In this document: positions 42,401-56,570 of the stretch, one piece after another
Numbering within the stretch: position 1 is the first letter of the stretch
How the letters are laid out: the number at the start of each line of letters is the position of its first letter
Notes under the pieces: generated by a model
What the model was told of the DNA's origin: nothing
Seen by the model: the letters and a program-made list of their open reading frames with translations, nothing else
The model's database searches: none
Position numbers and translations under genes: made by a program
Assembly: GCA_964036045.1 (NCBI GenBank)
Contig: OZ038378.1
Location: forward strand, 162,076,576 to 162,140,575
Source: Eutreptiella sp. 'Long Island Sound 2002'
Lineage: Eukaryota > Euglenozoa > Euglenophyceae > Eutreptiales > Eutreptiaceae
Reading direction: 5' to 3'
Length of the DNA: 64,000 nucleotides

Positions 42401-45400
42401 CCCTGGACAGTCACCCGTTCTTCCCTTCGCATGTTGCATCGGGTCGCTGTTTCTTTACAGGGCCCTGGACAGTCACCCGTTCTTCCCTTCGCATGTTGCG
42501 TCAGGTGGCTGTTTCTTTACGGGGCCCTGGACAGTCACCCGTTCTTCCCTTCGCATGTTGCATCGGGTCGCTGTTTCCTTACGGGGCCCTGGACAGTCAC
42601 CCGTTCTTCCCTTCGCATGTTGCGTCGGGTCGCTGTTTCCTTACGGGGCCCTGGACAGTCACCCGTTCTTCCCTTTGCATGTTGCGTCGGGTGGCTGTTC
42701 CTTTACAGGGCCCTGGACAGTCACCCGTTCTTCCCTTCGCATGTTGCATCGGGTCGCTGTTTCTTTACGGGGCCCTGGACAGTCACCCGTTCTTCCCTTC
42801 GCATGTTGCATCGGTTCGCTGTTTCTTTACAGGGCCCTGGACAGTCACCCGTTCTTCCCTTCGCATGTTGCGTCGGGTGGCTGTTTCTTTACGGAGCCCT
42901 GGACAGTCACCCGTTCTTCCCTTCGCATGTTGCGTCAGGTGGCTGTTTCTTTACAGGGCCCTGGACAGTCACCCGTTCTTCCCTTCGCATGTTGCATCGG
43001 GTCGCTGTTCCTTTACAGGGCCCTGGACAGTCACCCGTTCTTCCCTTCACATGTTGCGTCAGGTGGCTGTTTCTTTACAGGGCCCTGGACAGTCACCCAT
43101 TCTTCCCTTCGCATGTTGCGTCGGGTGGCTGTTTCTTTACGGAGCCCTGGACAGTCACCCGTTCTTCCCTTCGCATGTTGCGCCGGGTGGCTGTTCCTTT
43201 ACAGGGCCCTGGACAGTCACCCGTTCTTCCCTTCGCATGTTGCATCGGGTCCCTGTTTCTTTACGGGGCCCTGGACAGTCACCCGTTCTTCCCTTCGCAT
43301 GTTGCATCGGGTCGCTGTTTCTTTACGGGGCCCTGGACAGTCACCCGTTCTTCCCTTCGCATGTTGCGTCGGGTGGCTGTTTCTTTATGGAGCCCTGGAC
43401 AGTCACCCGTTCTTCCCTTCGCATGTTGCGTCAGGTGGCTGTTTCTTTACAGGGCCCTGGACAGTCACCCGTTCTTCCCTTCGCATGTTGCATCGGGTCG
43501 CTGTTCCTTAACAGGGCCCTGGACAGTCACCCGTTCTTCCCTTCGCATGTTGCATCGGGTCGCTGTTTCTTTACGGGGCCCTGGACAGTCACCCGTTCTT
43601 CCCTTCGCATGTTGCATCGGGTCGCTGTTTCTTTACGGGGCCCTGGTCAAGCACCCGTTCTTCCCTTCGCATGTTGCGTCAGGTGGCTGTTTCTTTACAG
43701 GGCCCTGGACAGTCACCCATTCTTCCCTTCGCATGTTGCGTCGGGTCGCTGTTTCTTTACAGGGCCCTGGACAGTCACCCGTTCTTCCCTTCGCATGTTG
43801 CATCGGGTCGCTGTTCCTTTACAGGGCCCTGGACAGTCACCCGTTCTTCCCTTCGCATGTTGCATCGGGTGGCTGTTTCTTTACGGGGCCCTGGACAGTC
43901 AGCCGTTCTTCCCTTCGCATGTTGCATCGGGTCGCTGTTTCTTTACAGGGCCCTGGACAGTCACCCGTTCTTCCCTTCGCATGTTGCGTCGGGTGGCTGT
44001 TTCTTTACGGAGCCCTGGACAGTCACCCGTTCTTCCCTTCGCATGTTGCGTCGGGTGGCTGTTTTCTTACGGAGCCCTGGACAGTCACCCGTTCTTCCCT
44101 TCGCATGTTGCGTCGGGTGGCTGTTTCTTTACGGGGCCCTGGACAGTCACCCGTTCTTCCCTTCGCATGTTGCGTCGGGTCGCTGTTTCTTTACGGAGCC
44201 CTGGACAGTCACCCGTTCTTCCCTTCGCATGTTGCGTCGGGTGGCTGTTTCTTTACGGAGCCCTGGACAGTCATCCGTTCTTCCCTTCGCATGTTGCGTC
44301 GGGTGGCTGTTCCTTTACAGGGCCCTGGACAGTCACCCGTTCTTCCCTTCGCATGTTGCGTCGGGTCGCTGTTTCTTTACGGGGTCCTGGACAGTCACCC
44401 GTTCTTCCCTTCGCATGTTGCATCGGGTCGCTGTTTCTTTACAGGGCCCTGGACAGTCACCCGTTCTTCCCTTCGCATGTTGCATCGGGTCGCTGTTTCT
44501 TTACGGGGCCCTGGACAGTCACCCGTTCTTCCCTTCGCATGTTGCGTCGGGTCGCTGTTTCTTTACGGGGCCCTGGTCAAGCACCCGTTCATCCCTTCGC
44601 ATGTTGCATCGGGTCGCTGTTCCTTTACAGGGCCCTGGACAGTCACCCGTTCTTCCCTTCGCATGTTGCGTCGGGTGGCTGTTTCTTTACAGGGCCCTGG
44701 ACAGTCACCCGTTCTTCCCTTCGCATGTTGCGTCGGGTCGCTGTTTCTTTACGGGGCACTGGACAGTCACCCGTTCTTCCCTTCGCATGTTGCATCGGGT
44801 CGCTGTTCCTTTACAGGGCCCTGGACAGTCACCCGTTCTTCCCTTCGCATGTTGCGTCGGGTGGCTGTTCCTTTACAGGGCCCTGGACAGTCACCCGTTC
44901 TTCCCTTCGCATGTTGCGTCGGGTGGCTGTTTCTTTACGGGGTCCTGGACAGTCACGCGTTCTTCCCTTCGCATGTTGCATCGGGTCGCTGTTTCTTTAC
45001 GGGGCCCTGGACAGTCACCCGTTCTTCCCTTCGCATGTTGCATCGGGTCGCTGTTTCTTTACAGGGCCCTGGACAGTCACCCGTTCTTCCCTTCGCATGT
45101 TGCATCGGGTCGCTGTTCCTTTACAGGGCCCTGGACAGTCACCCGTTCTTCCCTTCGCATGTTGCATCGGGTCGCTGTTTCTTTACGGGGCCCTGGACAG
45201 TCACCCGTTCTTCCCTTCGCATGTTGCATCGGGTCGCTGTTTCTTTACAGGGCCCTGGACAGTCACCCGTTCTTCCCTTCGCATGTTGCGTCGGGTGGCT
45301 GTTTCTTTACGGAGCCCTGGACAGTCACCCGTTCTTCCCTTCGCATGTTGCGTCAGGTGGCTGTTTCTTTACAGGGCCCTGGACAGTCACCCGTTCTTCC

Positions 45401-46770
45401 CTTCGCATGTTGCATCGGGTCGCTGTTCGTTTACAGGGCCCTGGACAGTCACCCGTTCTTCCCTTCACATGTTGCGTCAGGTGGCTGTTTCTTTACAGGG
45501 TCCTGGACAGTCACCCGTTCTTCCCTTCGCATGTTGCGTCGGGTGGCTGTTTCTTTACGGAGCCCTGGACAGTCACCCGTTCTTCCCTTCGCATGTTGCG
45601 TCGGGTGGCTGTTTCTTTACGGAGCCCTGGACAGTCACCCGTTCTTCCCTTCGCATGTTGCGTCGGGTGGCTGTTTCTTTACGGGGCCCTGGACAGTCAC
45701 CCGTTCTTCCCTTCGCATGTTGCGTCGGGTCGCTGTTTCTTTACGGAGCCCTGGACAGTCACCCGTTCTTCCCTTCGCATGTTGCGTCGGGTGGCTGTTT
45801 CTTTACGGAGCCCTGGACAGTCACCCGTTCTTCCCTTCGCATGTTGCGTCGGGTGGCTGTTCCTTTACAGGGCCCTGGACAGTCACCCGTTCTTCCCTTC
45901 GCATGTTGCGTCGGGTCGCTGTTTCTTTACGGGGTCCTGGACAGTCACCCGTTCTTCCCTTCGCAAGTTGCATCGGGTCGCTGTTTCTTTACGGGGCCCT
46001 GGACAGTCACCCGTTCTTCCCTTCGCATGTTGCATCGGGTGGCTGTTTCTTTACGGGGCCCTGGACAGTGACCCGTTCTTCCCTTCGCATGTTGCGTCGG
46101 GTCGCTGTTTCTTTACGGGGTCCTGGACAGTCACCCGTTCTTCCCTTCGCATGTTGCATCGGGTCGCTCTTTCTTTACGGGGCCCTGGACAGTCACCCGT
46201 TCTTCCCTTCGCATGTTGCATCGGGTCGCTCTTTCTTTACGGGGCCCTGGACAGTCACCCGTTCTTCCCTTCGCATGTTGCGTCGGGTCGCTGTTTCTTT
46301 ACGGGGTCCTGGACAGTCACCCGTTCTTCCCTTCGCATGTTGCGTCGGGTGGCTGTTTCTTTACGGGGCCCTGGACAGTCACCCGTTCTTCCCTTCGCAT
46401 GTTGCATCGGGTCGCTGTTTCTTTACGGGGCCCTGGACAGTCACCCGTTCTTCCCTTCGCATGTTGCATCGGGTCGCTGTTTCTTTACGGGGCCCTGGAC
46501 AGTCACCCGTTCTTCCCTTCGCATGTTGCATCGGGTCGCTGTTTCTTTACAGGGCCCTGGACAGTCACCCGTTCTCCCCTTCGCATGTTGCGTCGGGTCG
46601 CTGTTTCTTTACGGGGTCCTGGACAGTCACCCGTTCTTCCCTTCGCATGTTGCGTCGGGTGGCTGTTTCTTTACGGGGCCCTGGACAGTGACCCGTTCTT
46701 CCCTTCGCATGTTGCGTCGGGTGGCTGTTTCTTTACGGGGCCCTGGACAGTCACCCGTTCTTCCCTTCGC

Positions 46771-49700
46771 ATGTTGGGTCAGGTGGCTGTTCCTTTACAG
46801 GGCCCTGGACAGTCACCCATTCTTCCCTTCGCATGTTGCGTCGGGTCGCTGTTTCTTTACGGGGTCCTGGACAGTCACCCGTTCTTCCCTTCGCATGTTG
46901 CATCGGGTCGCTCTTTCTTTACGGGGCCCTGGACAGTCACCCGTTCTTCCCTTCGCATGTTGCATCGGGTCGCTCTTTCTTTACGGGGCCCTGGACAGTC
47001 ACCCGTTCTTCCCTTCGCATGTTGCGTCGGGTCGCTGTTTCTTTACGGGGTCCTGGACAGTCACCCGTTCTTCCCTTCGCATGTTGCGTCGGGTGGCTGT
47101 TTCTTTACGGGGCCCTGGACAGTCACCCGTTCTTCCCTTCGCATGTTGCATCGGGTCGCTGTTTCTTTACGGGGCCCTGGACAGTCACCCGTTCTTCCCT
47201 TCGCATGTTGCATCGGGTCGCTGTTTCTTTACGGGGCCCCCGACAGTCACCCGTTCTTCCCTTCGCATGTTGCATCGGGTCGCTGTTTCTTTATGGGGCC
47301 CTGGACAGTCACCCGTTCTTCCCTTCGCATGTTGCGTCGGGTCGCTGTTTCTTTGCGGGGTCCTGGACAGTCACCCATTCTTCCCTTCGCATGTTGCGTC
47401 GGGTGGCTGTTTCTTTACGGGGCCCTGGACAGTCACCCGTTCTTCCCTTCGCATGTTGCATCGGGTGGCTGTTTCTTTACGGGGCCCTGGACAGTCACCC
47501 GTTCTTCCCTTCGCATGTTGCGTCGGGTCGCTGTTTCTTTACGGGGCCCTGGACAGTCACCCGTTCTTCCCTTCGCATGTTGCATCGGGTCGCTGTTTCT
47601 TTATGGGGCCCTGGACAGTCACCCGTTCTTCCCTTCGCATGTTGCATCAGGTAGCTGTTTCTTTACGGGGCCCTGGACAGTCACCCGTTCTTCCCTTCGC
47701 ATGTTGCGTCGGGTGGCTGTTTCTTTACGGGGCCCTGGACAGTCACCCGTTCTTCCCTTCGCATGTTGCGTCGGGTCGCTGTTTCTTTACGGGGCCCTGG
47801 ACAGTCACCCGTTCTTCCCTTCGCATGTTGCGTCAGGTGGCTGTTTCTTTACGGGGCCCTGGACAGTCACCCGTTCTTCCCTTCGCATGTCGCATCGGGT
47901 CGCTGTTTCTTTACAGGGCCCTGGACAGTCACCCGTTCTTCCCTTCGCATGTTGCATCGGGTGGCTGTTTCTTTACAGGGCCCTGGACAGTCACCCGTTC
48001 TTCCCTTCGCATGTTGCGTCAGGTGGCTGTTTCTTTACGGGGTCCTGGACAGTCACCCGTTCTTCCCTTCGCATGTTGCATCGGGTCGCTGTTTCTTTAC
48101 GGGGCCCTGGACAGTCACCCGTTCTTCCCTTCGCATGTTGCGTCGGGTCGCTGTTTCTTTACGGGGCCCTGGACAGTCACCCGTTCTTCCCTTCGCATGT
48201 TGCATTGGGTCGCTGTTTCTTTACGGGGCCCTGGACAGTCACCCGTTCTTCCCTTCGCATGTTGCATCAGGTAGCTGTTTCTTTACGGGGTCCTGGACAG
48301 TCACCCGTTCTTCCCTTCGCATGTTGCGTTGGGTGGCTGTTTCTTTACGGAGCCCTAGACAGTCACCCGTTCTTCCCTTCGCATGTTGCGTCAGGTGGCT
48401 GTTTCTTTACAGGGCCCTGGACAGTCACCCGTTCTTTCCTTCGCATGTTGCGTCGGGTCGCTGTTTCTTTACGGGGCCCTGGACAGTCACCCGTTCTTCC
48501 CTTCGCATGTTGCGTCGGGTGGCTGTTTCTTTACGGGGCCCTGGACAGTCACCCGTTCTTCCCTTCGCATGTTGCGTCGGGTGGCTGTTCCTTTACAGGG
48601 CCCTGGACAGTCACCCGTTCTTCCCTTCGCATGTTGCGTCGGGTCGCTGTTTCTTTACGGGGTCCTGGTGAGTCACCCGTTCTTCCCTTCGCATGTTGCA
48701 TCGGGTCGCTGTTTCTTTACGGGGCCCTGGACAGTCACCCGTTCTTCCCTTCGCATGTTGCGCCGGGTGGCTGTTTCTTTACGGGGCCCTGGACAGTGAC
48801 CCGTTCTTCCCTTCGCATGTTGCGTCGGGTGGCTGTTTCTTTACGGGGCCCTGGACAGTCACCCGTTCTTCCCTTCGCATGTTGGGTCAGGTGGCTGTTC
48901 CTTTACAGGGCCCTGGACAGTCACCCATTCTTCCCTTCGCATGTTGCGTCGGGTCGCTGTTTCTTTACGGGGTCCTGGACAGTCACCCGTTCTTCCCTTC
49001 GCATGTTGCATCGGGTCGCTCTTTCTTTACGGGGCCCTGGACAGTCACCCGTTCTTCCCTCCGCATGTTGCATCGGGTCGCTCTTTCTTTACGGGGCCCT
49101 GGACAGTCACCCGTTCTTCCCTTCGCATGTTGCGTCGGGTCGCTGTTTCTTTACGGGGTCCTGGACAGTCACCCGTTCTTCCCTTCGCATGTTGCGTCGG
49201 GTCGCTGTTTCTTTACGGGGCCCTGGACAGTCACCCGTTCTTCCCTTCGCATGTTGCATCGGGTCGCTGTTTCTTTACGGGGCCCTGGACAGTCACCCGT
49301 TCTTCCCTTCGCATGTTGCATCGGGTCGCTGTTTCTTTACGGGGCCCTGGACAGTCACCCGTTCTTCCCTTCGCATGTTGCATCGGGTCGCTGTTTCTGT
49401 ATGGGGCCCTGGACAGTCACCCGTTCTTCCCTTCGCATGTTGCATCAGGTAGCTGTTTCTTTACGGGGCCCTGGACAGTCACCCGTTCTTCCCTTCGCAT
49501 GTTGCGTCGGGTGGCTGTTTCTTTACGGAGCCCTGGACAGTCACCCGTTCTTCCCTTCGCATGTTGCGTCGGGTGGCTGTTCCTTTACAGGGCCCTGGAC
49601 AGTCACCCGTTCTTCCCTTCGCATGTTGCGTCGGGTCGCTGTTTCTTTACGGGGTCCTGGACAGTCACCCGTTCTTCCCTTCGCATGTTGCATCGGGTCG

Positions 49701-50450
49701 CTGTTTCTTTACGGGGCCCTGGACAGTCACCCGTTCTTCCCTTCGCATGTTGCGCCGGGTGGCTGTTTCTTTACGGGGCCCTGGACAGTCACCCGTTCTT
49801 CCCTTCGCATGTTGCGTCGGGTGGCTGTTTCTTTACGGGGCCCTGGACAGTCACCCGTTCTTCCCTTCGCATGTTGGGTCAGGTGGCTGTTCCTTTACAG
49901 GGCCCTGGACAGTCACCCATTCTTCCCTTCGCATGTTGCGTCGGGTCGCTGTTTCTTTACGGGGTCCTGGACAGTCACCCGTTCTTCCCTTCGCATGTTG
50001 CATCGGGTCGCTCTTTCTTTACGGGGCCCTGGACAGTCACCCGTTCTTCCCTTCGCATGTTGCATCGGGTCGCTCTTTCTTTACGGGGCCCTGGACAGTC
50101 ACCCGTTCTTCCCTTCGCATGTTGCGTCGGGTCGCTGTTTCTTTACGGGGTCCTGGACAGTCACCCGTTCTTCCCTTCGCATGTTGCGTCGGGTCGCTGT
50201 TTCTTTACGGGGCCCTGGACAGTCACCCGTTCTTCCCTTCGCATGTTGCATCGGGTCGCTGTTTCTTTACGGGGCCCTGGACAGTCACCCGTTCTTCCCT
50301 TCGCATGTTGCATCGGGTCGCTGTTTCTTTACGGGGCCCTGGACAGTCACCCGTTCTTCCCTTCGCATGTTGCATCGGGTCGCTGTTTCTGTATGGGGCC
50401 CTGGACAGTCACCCGTTCTTCCCTTCGCATGTTGCATCAGGTAGCTGTTT
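46771..50450 (+). repeat. Second higher-order repeat domain within the satellite
   Basis: ATGTTGGGTCAGG occurs at 46771, 48879 and 49871 (2108 and 992 bp apart, i.e. 34 and 16 monomers). CTGTATGGGG at 49397 and 50389 is again 992 bp apart. Confidence 0.82.
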
Positions 50451-53400
50451 CTTTACGGGGCCCTGGACAGTCACCCGTTCTTCCCTTCGCATGTTGCGTC
50501 GGGTGGCTGTTTCTTTACGGGGCCCTGGACAGTCACCCGTTCTTCCCTTCGCATGTTGCGTCGGGTCGCTGTTTCTTTACGGAGCCCTGGACAGTCACCC
50601 GTTCTTCCCTTCGCATGTTGCGTCAGGTGGCTGTTTCTTTACGGGGCCCTGGACAGTCACCCGTTCTTCCCTTCGCATGTCGCATCGGGTCGCTGTTTCT
50701 TTACAGGGCCCTGGACAGTCACCCGTTCTTCCCTTCGCATGTTGCATCGGGTCGCTGTTTCTTTATGGGGCCCTGGACAGTCACCCGTTCTTCCCTTCGC
50801 ATGTTGCATCGGTTCGCTGTTTCTTTATGGGGCCCTGGACAGTCACCCGTTCTTCCCTTCGCATGTTGCATCAGGTAGCTGTTTCTTTACGGGGCCCTGG
50901 ACAGTCACCCGTTCTTCCCTTCGCATGTTGCGTCGGGTCGCTGTTTCATTACAGGGCCCTGGACAGTCACCCGTTCTTCCCTTCGCATGTTGCGTCAGGT
51001 GCTTGTTTCTTTACGGGGTCCTGGACAGTCACCCGTTCTTCCCTTCGCATGTTGCATCGGGTGGCTGTTTCTTTACGGGGCCCTGGACAGTCACCCGTTC
51101 TTCCCTTCGCATGTTGCGTCGGGTCGCTGTTTCTTTACGGGGCCCTGGACAGTCACCCGTTCTTCCCTTCGCATGTTGCATCGGGTCGCTGTTTCTTTAC
51201 GGGGTCCTGGACAGTCACCCGTTCTTCCCTTCGCATGTTGCGTCGGGTGGCTGTTTCTTTACGGGGCCCTGGACAGTCAGCCGTTCTTCCCTTCGCATGT
51301 TGCATCCGGTCGCTGTTTCTTTACAGGGCCCTGGACAGTCACCCGTTCTTCCCTTCGCATGTTGCGTCGGGTGGCTGTTTCTTTACAGGGCCCTGGACAG
51401 TCACCCGTTCTTCCCTTCGCATGTTGCGTCAGGTGGCTGTTTCTTTACGGAGCCCTGGACAGTCACGCGTTCTTCCCTTCGCATGTTGCGTCAGGTCGCT
51501 GTTTCTTTACGGGGCCTGGACAGTCACCCGTTCTTCCCTTCGCATGTTGCATCGGGTCGCTGTTTCTTTACGGGGTCCTGGACAGTCACCCGTTCTTCCC
51601 TTCGCATGTTGCATCGGGTCGCTGTTTCTTTACGGGGCCCTGGACAGTCACCCGTTCTTCCCTTCGCATGTTGCATCAGGTAGCTGTTTCTTTACGGGGT
51701 CCTGGACAGTCACCCGTTCTTCCCTTCGCATGTTGCGTCGGGTGGCTGTTTCTTTACGGGGCCCTGGACAGTCAGCCGTTCTTCCCTTCGCATGTTGCAT
51801 CCGGTCGCTGTTTCTTTACAGGGCCCTGGACAGTCACCCGTTCTTCCCTTCGCATGTTGCGTCGGGTGGCTGTCTCTGTACGGGTCCTGGACAGTCACCC
51901 GTTCTTCCCTTCGCATGTTGCGTCAGGTGGCTGTTTCTTTACGGGGTCCTGGACAGTCACCCGTTCTTCCCTTCGCATGTTGCGTCAGGTCGCTGTTTCT
52001 TTACGGGGCCTGGACAGTCACCCGTTCTTCCCTTCGCATGTTGCATCGGGTCGCTGTTTCTTTACGGGGTCCTGGACAGTCACCCGTTCTTCCCTTCGCA
52101 TGTTGCATCGGGTGGCTGTTTCTTTACGGGGCCCTGGACAGTCACCCGTTCTTCCCTTCGCATGTTGCGTCGGGTGGCTGTTTTTTTACGGGGCCCTGGA
52201 CAGTCACCCGTTCTTCCCTTCGCATGTTGCATCGGGTCGCTGTTTCTTTACGGGGCCCTGGACAGTCACCCGTTCTTCCCTTCGCATGTTGCATGAGGTC
52301 GCTGTTTCTTTACAGGGCCCTGGACAGTCACCCGTTCTTCCCTTCGCATGTTGCGTCGGGTCGCTGTTTCTTTACGGGGCCCTGGACAGTCACCCGTTCT
52401 TCCCTTCGCATGTTGCGTCGGGTGGCTGTTTCTTTACGGGGCCCTGGACAGTCACCCGTTCTTCCCTTCGCATGTCGCATCGGGTCGCTGTTTCTTTACA
52501 GGGCCCTGGACAGTCACCCGTTCTTCCCTTCGCATGTTGCATCGGGTCGCTGTTTCTTTACAGGGCCCTGGACAGTCACCCGTTCTTCCCTTCGCATGTT
52601 GCGTCGGGTGCCTGTCTCTTTGCGGGCCCTGGACAGTCACCCGTTCTTCCCTTCGCATGTTGCGTCAGGTGGCTGTTTCTTTACGGGGTCCTGGACAGTC
52701 ACCCGTTCTTCCCTTCGCATGTTGCGTCAGGTCGCTGTTTCTTTACGGGGCCCTGGACAGTCACCCGTTCTTCCCTCCGCATGTTGCATCGGGTCGCTGT
52801 TTCTTTACAGGGCCCTGGACAGTCACCCGTTCTTCCCTTCGCATGTTGCATCGGGTCGCTCTTTCTTTACGGGGCCCTGGACAGTCACCCGTTCTTCCCT
52901 TCGCATGTTGCGTCGGGTGGCTGTTCCTTTACAGGGCCCTGGACAGTCACCCGTTCTCCCCTTCGCATGTTGCATCGGGTCGCTGTTTCTTTACAGGGCC
53001 CTGGACAGTCACCCGTTCTTCCCTTCGCATGTTGCGTCGGGTGGCTGTTTTTTTACGGGGCCCTGGACAGTCACCCGTTCTTCCCTTCGCATATTGCGTC
53101 AGGTGGCTGTTCCTTTACAGGGCCCTGGACAGTCACCCGTTCTTCCCTTCGCATGTTGCGTCGGGTGGCTGTTTCTTTACGGGGCCCTGGACAGTCACCC
53201 GTTCTTCCCTTCGCATGTTGCATCGGGTCGCTGTTTCTTTACAGGGCCCTGGACAGTCACCCGTTCTTCCCTTCGCATGTTGCGTCGGGTCGCTGTTTCT
53301 TTACGGGGCCCTGGACAGTCACCCGTTCTTCCCTTCGCATGTTGCGTCAGGTGGCTGTTTCTTTACGGGGCCCTGGACAGTCACCCGTTCTTCCCTTCGC

Positions 53401-56400
53401 ATGTCGCATCGGGTCGCTGTTTCTTTACAGGGCCCTGGATAGTCACCCGTTCTTCCCTTCGCATGTTGCGTCGGGTCGCTGTCTCTTTACGGGGCCTGGA
53501 CAGTCACCCGTTCTTCCCTTCGCATGTTGCGTCAGGTGGCTGTTTCTTTACAGGGCCCTGGACAGTCACCCGTTCTTCCCTTCGCATGTTGCATCGGGTC
53601 GCTGTTTCTTTACGGGGTCCTGGACAGTCACCCGTTCTTCCCTTCGCATGTTGCGTCAGGTGGCTGTTGCTTTACGGGGCCCTGGACAGTCACCCGTTCT
53701 TCCCTTCGCATGTTGCATCGGGTCGCTGTTTCTTTACAGGGCCCTGGACAGTCACCCGTTCTTCCCTTCGCATGTTGCATCGGGTGACTGTCTCTTTACG
53801 GAGCCCTGGACAGTCACCCGTTCTTCCCTTCGCATGTTGCGTCGGGTGGCTGTTTCTTTACGGGGCCCTGGACAGTCACCCGTTCTTCCCTTCGCATGTT
53901 GCGTCGGGTCGCTGTTTCTTTACGGGGTCCTGGACAGTCACCCGTTCTTCCCTTCGCATGTTGCGTCAGGTGGCTGTTTCTTTACGGGGTCCTGGACAGT
54001 CACCCGTTCTTCCCTTCGCATGTTGCATCGGGTGACTGTCTCTTTACGGAGCCCTGGACAGTCACCCGTTCTTCCCTTCGCATGTTGCGTCGGGTGGCTG
54101 TTTCTTTACGGGGCCCTGGACAGTCACCCGTTCTTCCCTTCGCATGTTGCGTCGGGTCGCTGTTTCTTTACGGGGTCCTGGACAGTCACCCGTTCTTCCC
54201 TTCGCATGTTGCGTCGGGTGGCTGTTTCTTTACGGGGCCCTGGACAGTCACCCGTTCTTCCCTTCGCATGTTGCATCGGGTCGCTCTTTCTTTACGGGGC
54301 CCTGGACAGTCACCCGTTCTTCCCTTCGCATGTTGCGTCGGGTCGCTGTTTCTTTACGGGGTCCTGGACAGTCACCCGTTCTTCCCTTCGCATGTTGCGT
54401 CGGGTGGCTGTTTCTTTACGGGGCCCTGGACAGTCACCCGTTCTTCCCTTCGCATGTTGCATCGGGTCGCTGTTTCTTTACGGGGTCCTGGACAGTCACC
54501 CGTTCTTCCCTTCGCATGTTGCGTCGGGTGGCTGTTTCTTTACGGGGCCCTGGACAGTCACCCGTTCTTCCCTTCGCATGTTGCGTCGGGTGGCTGCATG
54601 TTGCATCGGGTCGCTCTTTCTTTACGGGGCCCTGGACAGTCACCCGTTCTTCCCTTCGCATGTTGCGTCGGGTCGCTGTTTCTTTACGGGGTCCTGGACA
54701 GTCACCCGTTCTTCCCTTCGCATGTTGCGTCGGGTGGCTGTTTCTTTACGGGGCCCTGGACAGTCACCCGTTCTTCCCTTCGCATGTTGCGTCGGGTCGC
54801 TGTTTCTTTACGGGGTCCTGGACAGTCACCCGTTCTTCCCTTCGCATGTTGCGTCAGGTGGCTGTTTCTTTACGGGGCCCTGGACAGTCACCCGTTCTTC
54901 CCTTCGCATGTTGCATCGGGTCGCTGTTTCTTTACAGGGCCCTGGACAGTCACCCGTTCTTCCCTTCGCATGTTGCGTCGGGTGGCTGTTTCTTTACAGG
55001 GCCCTGGACAGTCACCCGTTCTTCCCTTCGCATGTTGCGTCAGGTGGCTGTTTCTTTACAGGGCCCTGGACAGTCACCCGTTCTTCCCTTCGCATGTTGC
55101 GTCGGGTGGCTGTTTCTTTACAGGGCCCTGGACAGTCACCCGTTCTTCCCTTCGCATGTTGCGTCGGGTCGCTGTTTCTTTACAGGGCCCTGGACAGTCA
55201 CCCGTTCTTCCCTTCGCATGTTGCGTCGGGTGGCTGTTTCTTTACGGGGCCCTGGACAGTCACCCGTTCTTCCCTTCGCATGTTGCATCGGGTCGCTCTT
55301 TCTTTACGGGGCCCTGGACAGTCACCCGTTCTTCCCTTCACATGTTGCGTCGGGTGGCTGTTTCTTTACGGGGCCCTGGACAGTCACCCGTTCTTCCCTT
55401 TGCATGTTGCGTCAAGTGGCTGTTTCTTTACAGGGCCCTGGACAGTCACCCGTTCTTCCCTTCGCATGTTGCGTCGGGTGGCTGTTTCTTTACAGGGCCC
55501 TGGACAGTCACTCGTTCTGTTGCGTCGGGTGGCTATTTCTTTACGGGGCCCTGGACAGTCACCCGTTCTTCCCTTCGCATGTTGCATCGGGTCGCTCTTT
55601 CTTTACGGAGCCCTGGGCAGTCACTCGTTCTTCCCTTCGCATGTTGCGTCGGGTCGCTGTTTCTTTACAGGGCCCTGGACAGTCACCCGATCTTCCCTTC
55701 GCATGTTGCGTCAGGTGGCTGTTTCTTTACGGGGCCCTGGACAATCACCCGTTCTTCCCTTCGCATGTTGCATCGGGTCGCTCTTTCTTTACGGGGCCCT
55801 GGACAGTCACCCGTTCTTCCCTTCGCATGTTGCGTCAGGTGGCTGTTTCTTTACAGGGCCCTGGACAGTCACCCGTTCTTCCCTTCGCATGTTGCGTCGG
55901 GTCGCTGTTTCTTTACGGAGCCCTGGACAGTCACCCGTTCTTCCCTTCGCATGTTGCGTCAGGTGGCTGTTTCTTTACGGGGTCCTGGACAGTCACCCGT
56001 TCTTCCCTTCGCATGTTGCGTCGGGTGGCTGTTTCTTTACGGGGCCCTGGACAGTCACCCGTTCTTCCCTTGGCATGTTGCGTCGGGTGGCTGTTTCTTT
56101 ACAGGGCCCTGGACAGTCACCCGTTCTTCCCTTCGCATGTTGCGTAGGGTGGCTGTTTCTTTACAGGGCCCTGGACAGTCACCCGTTCTTCCCTTCGCAT
56201 GTTGCGTCGGGTGGCTGTTTCTTTACGGGGCCCTGGACAGTCACCCGTTCTTCCCTTCGCATGTTGCGTCGGGTCGCTCTTTCTTTACGGGGCCCTGGAC
56301 AGTAACCCGTTCTTCCCTTCGCATGTTGCGTCAGGTGGCTTTTTCTTTACGGGGCACTGGACAGTCACCCGTTCTTCCCTTCGCATGTTGCGTCGGGTGG

Positions 56401-56570
56401 CTGTTTCTTTACAGGGCCCTGGACAGTCACCCGTTCTTCCCTTCGCATGTTGCGTCGGGTGGCTGTTTCTTTACGGGGCCCTGGACAGTCACCCGTTCTT
56501 CCCTTCGCATGTTGCATCGGGTCGCTGTTTCTTTACAGGGCCCTGGACAGTCACCCGTTCTTCCCTTCGC

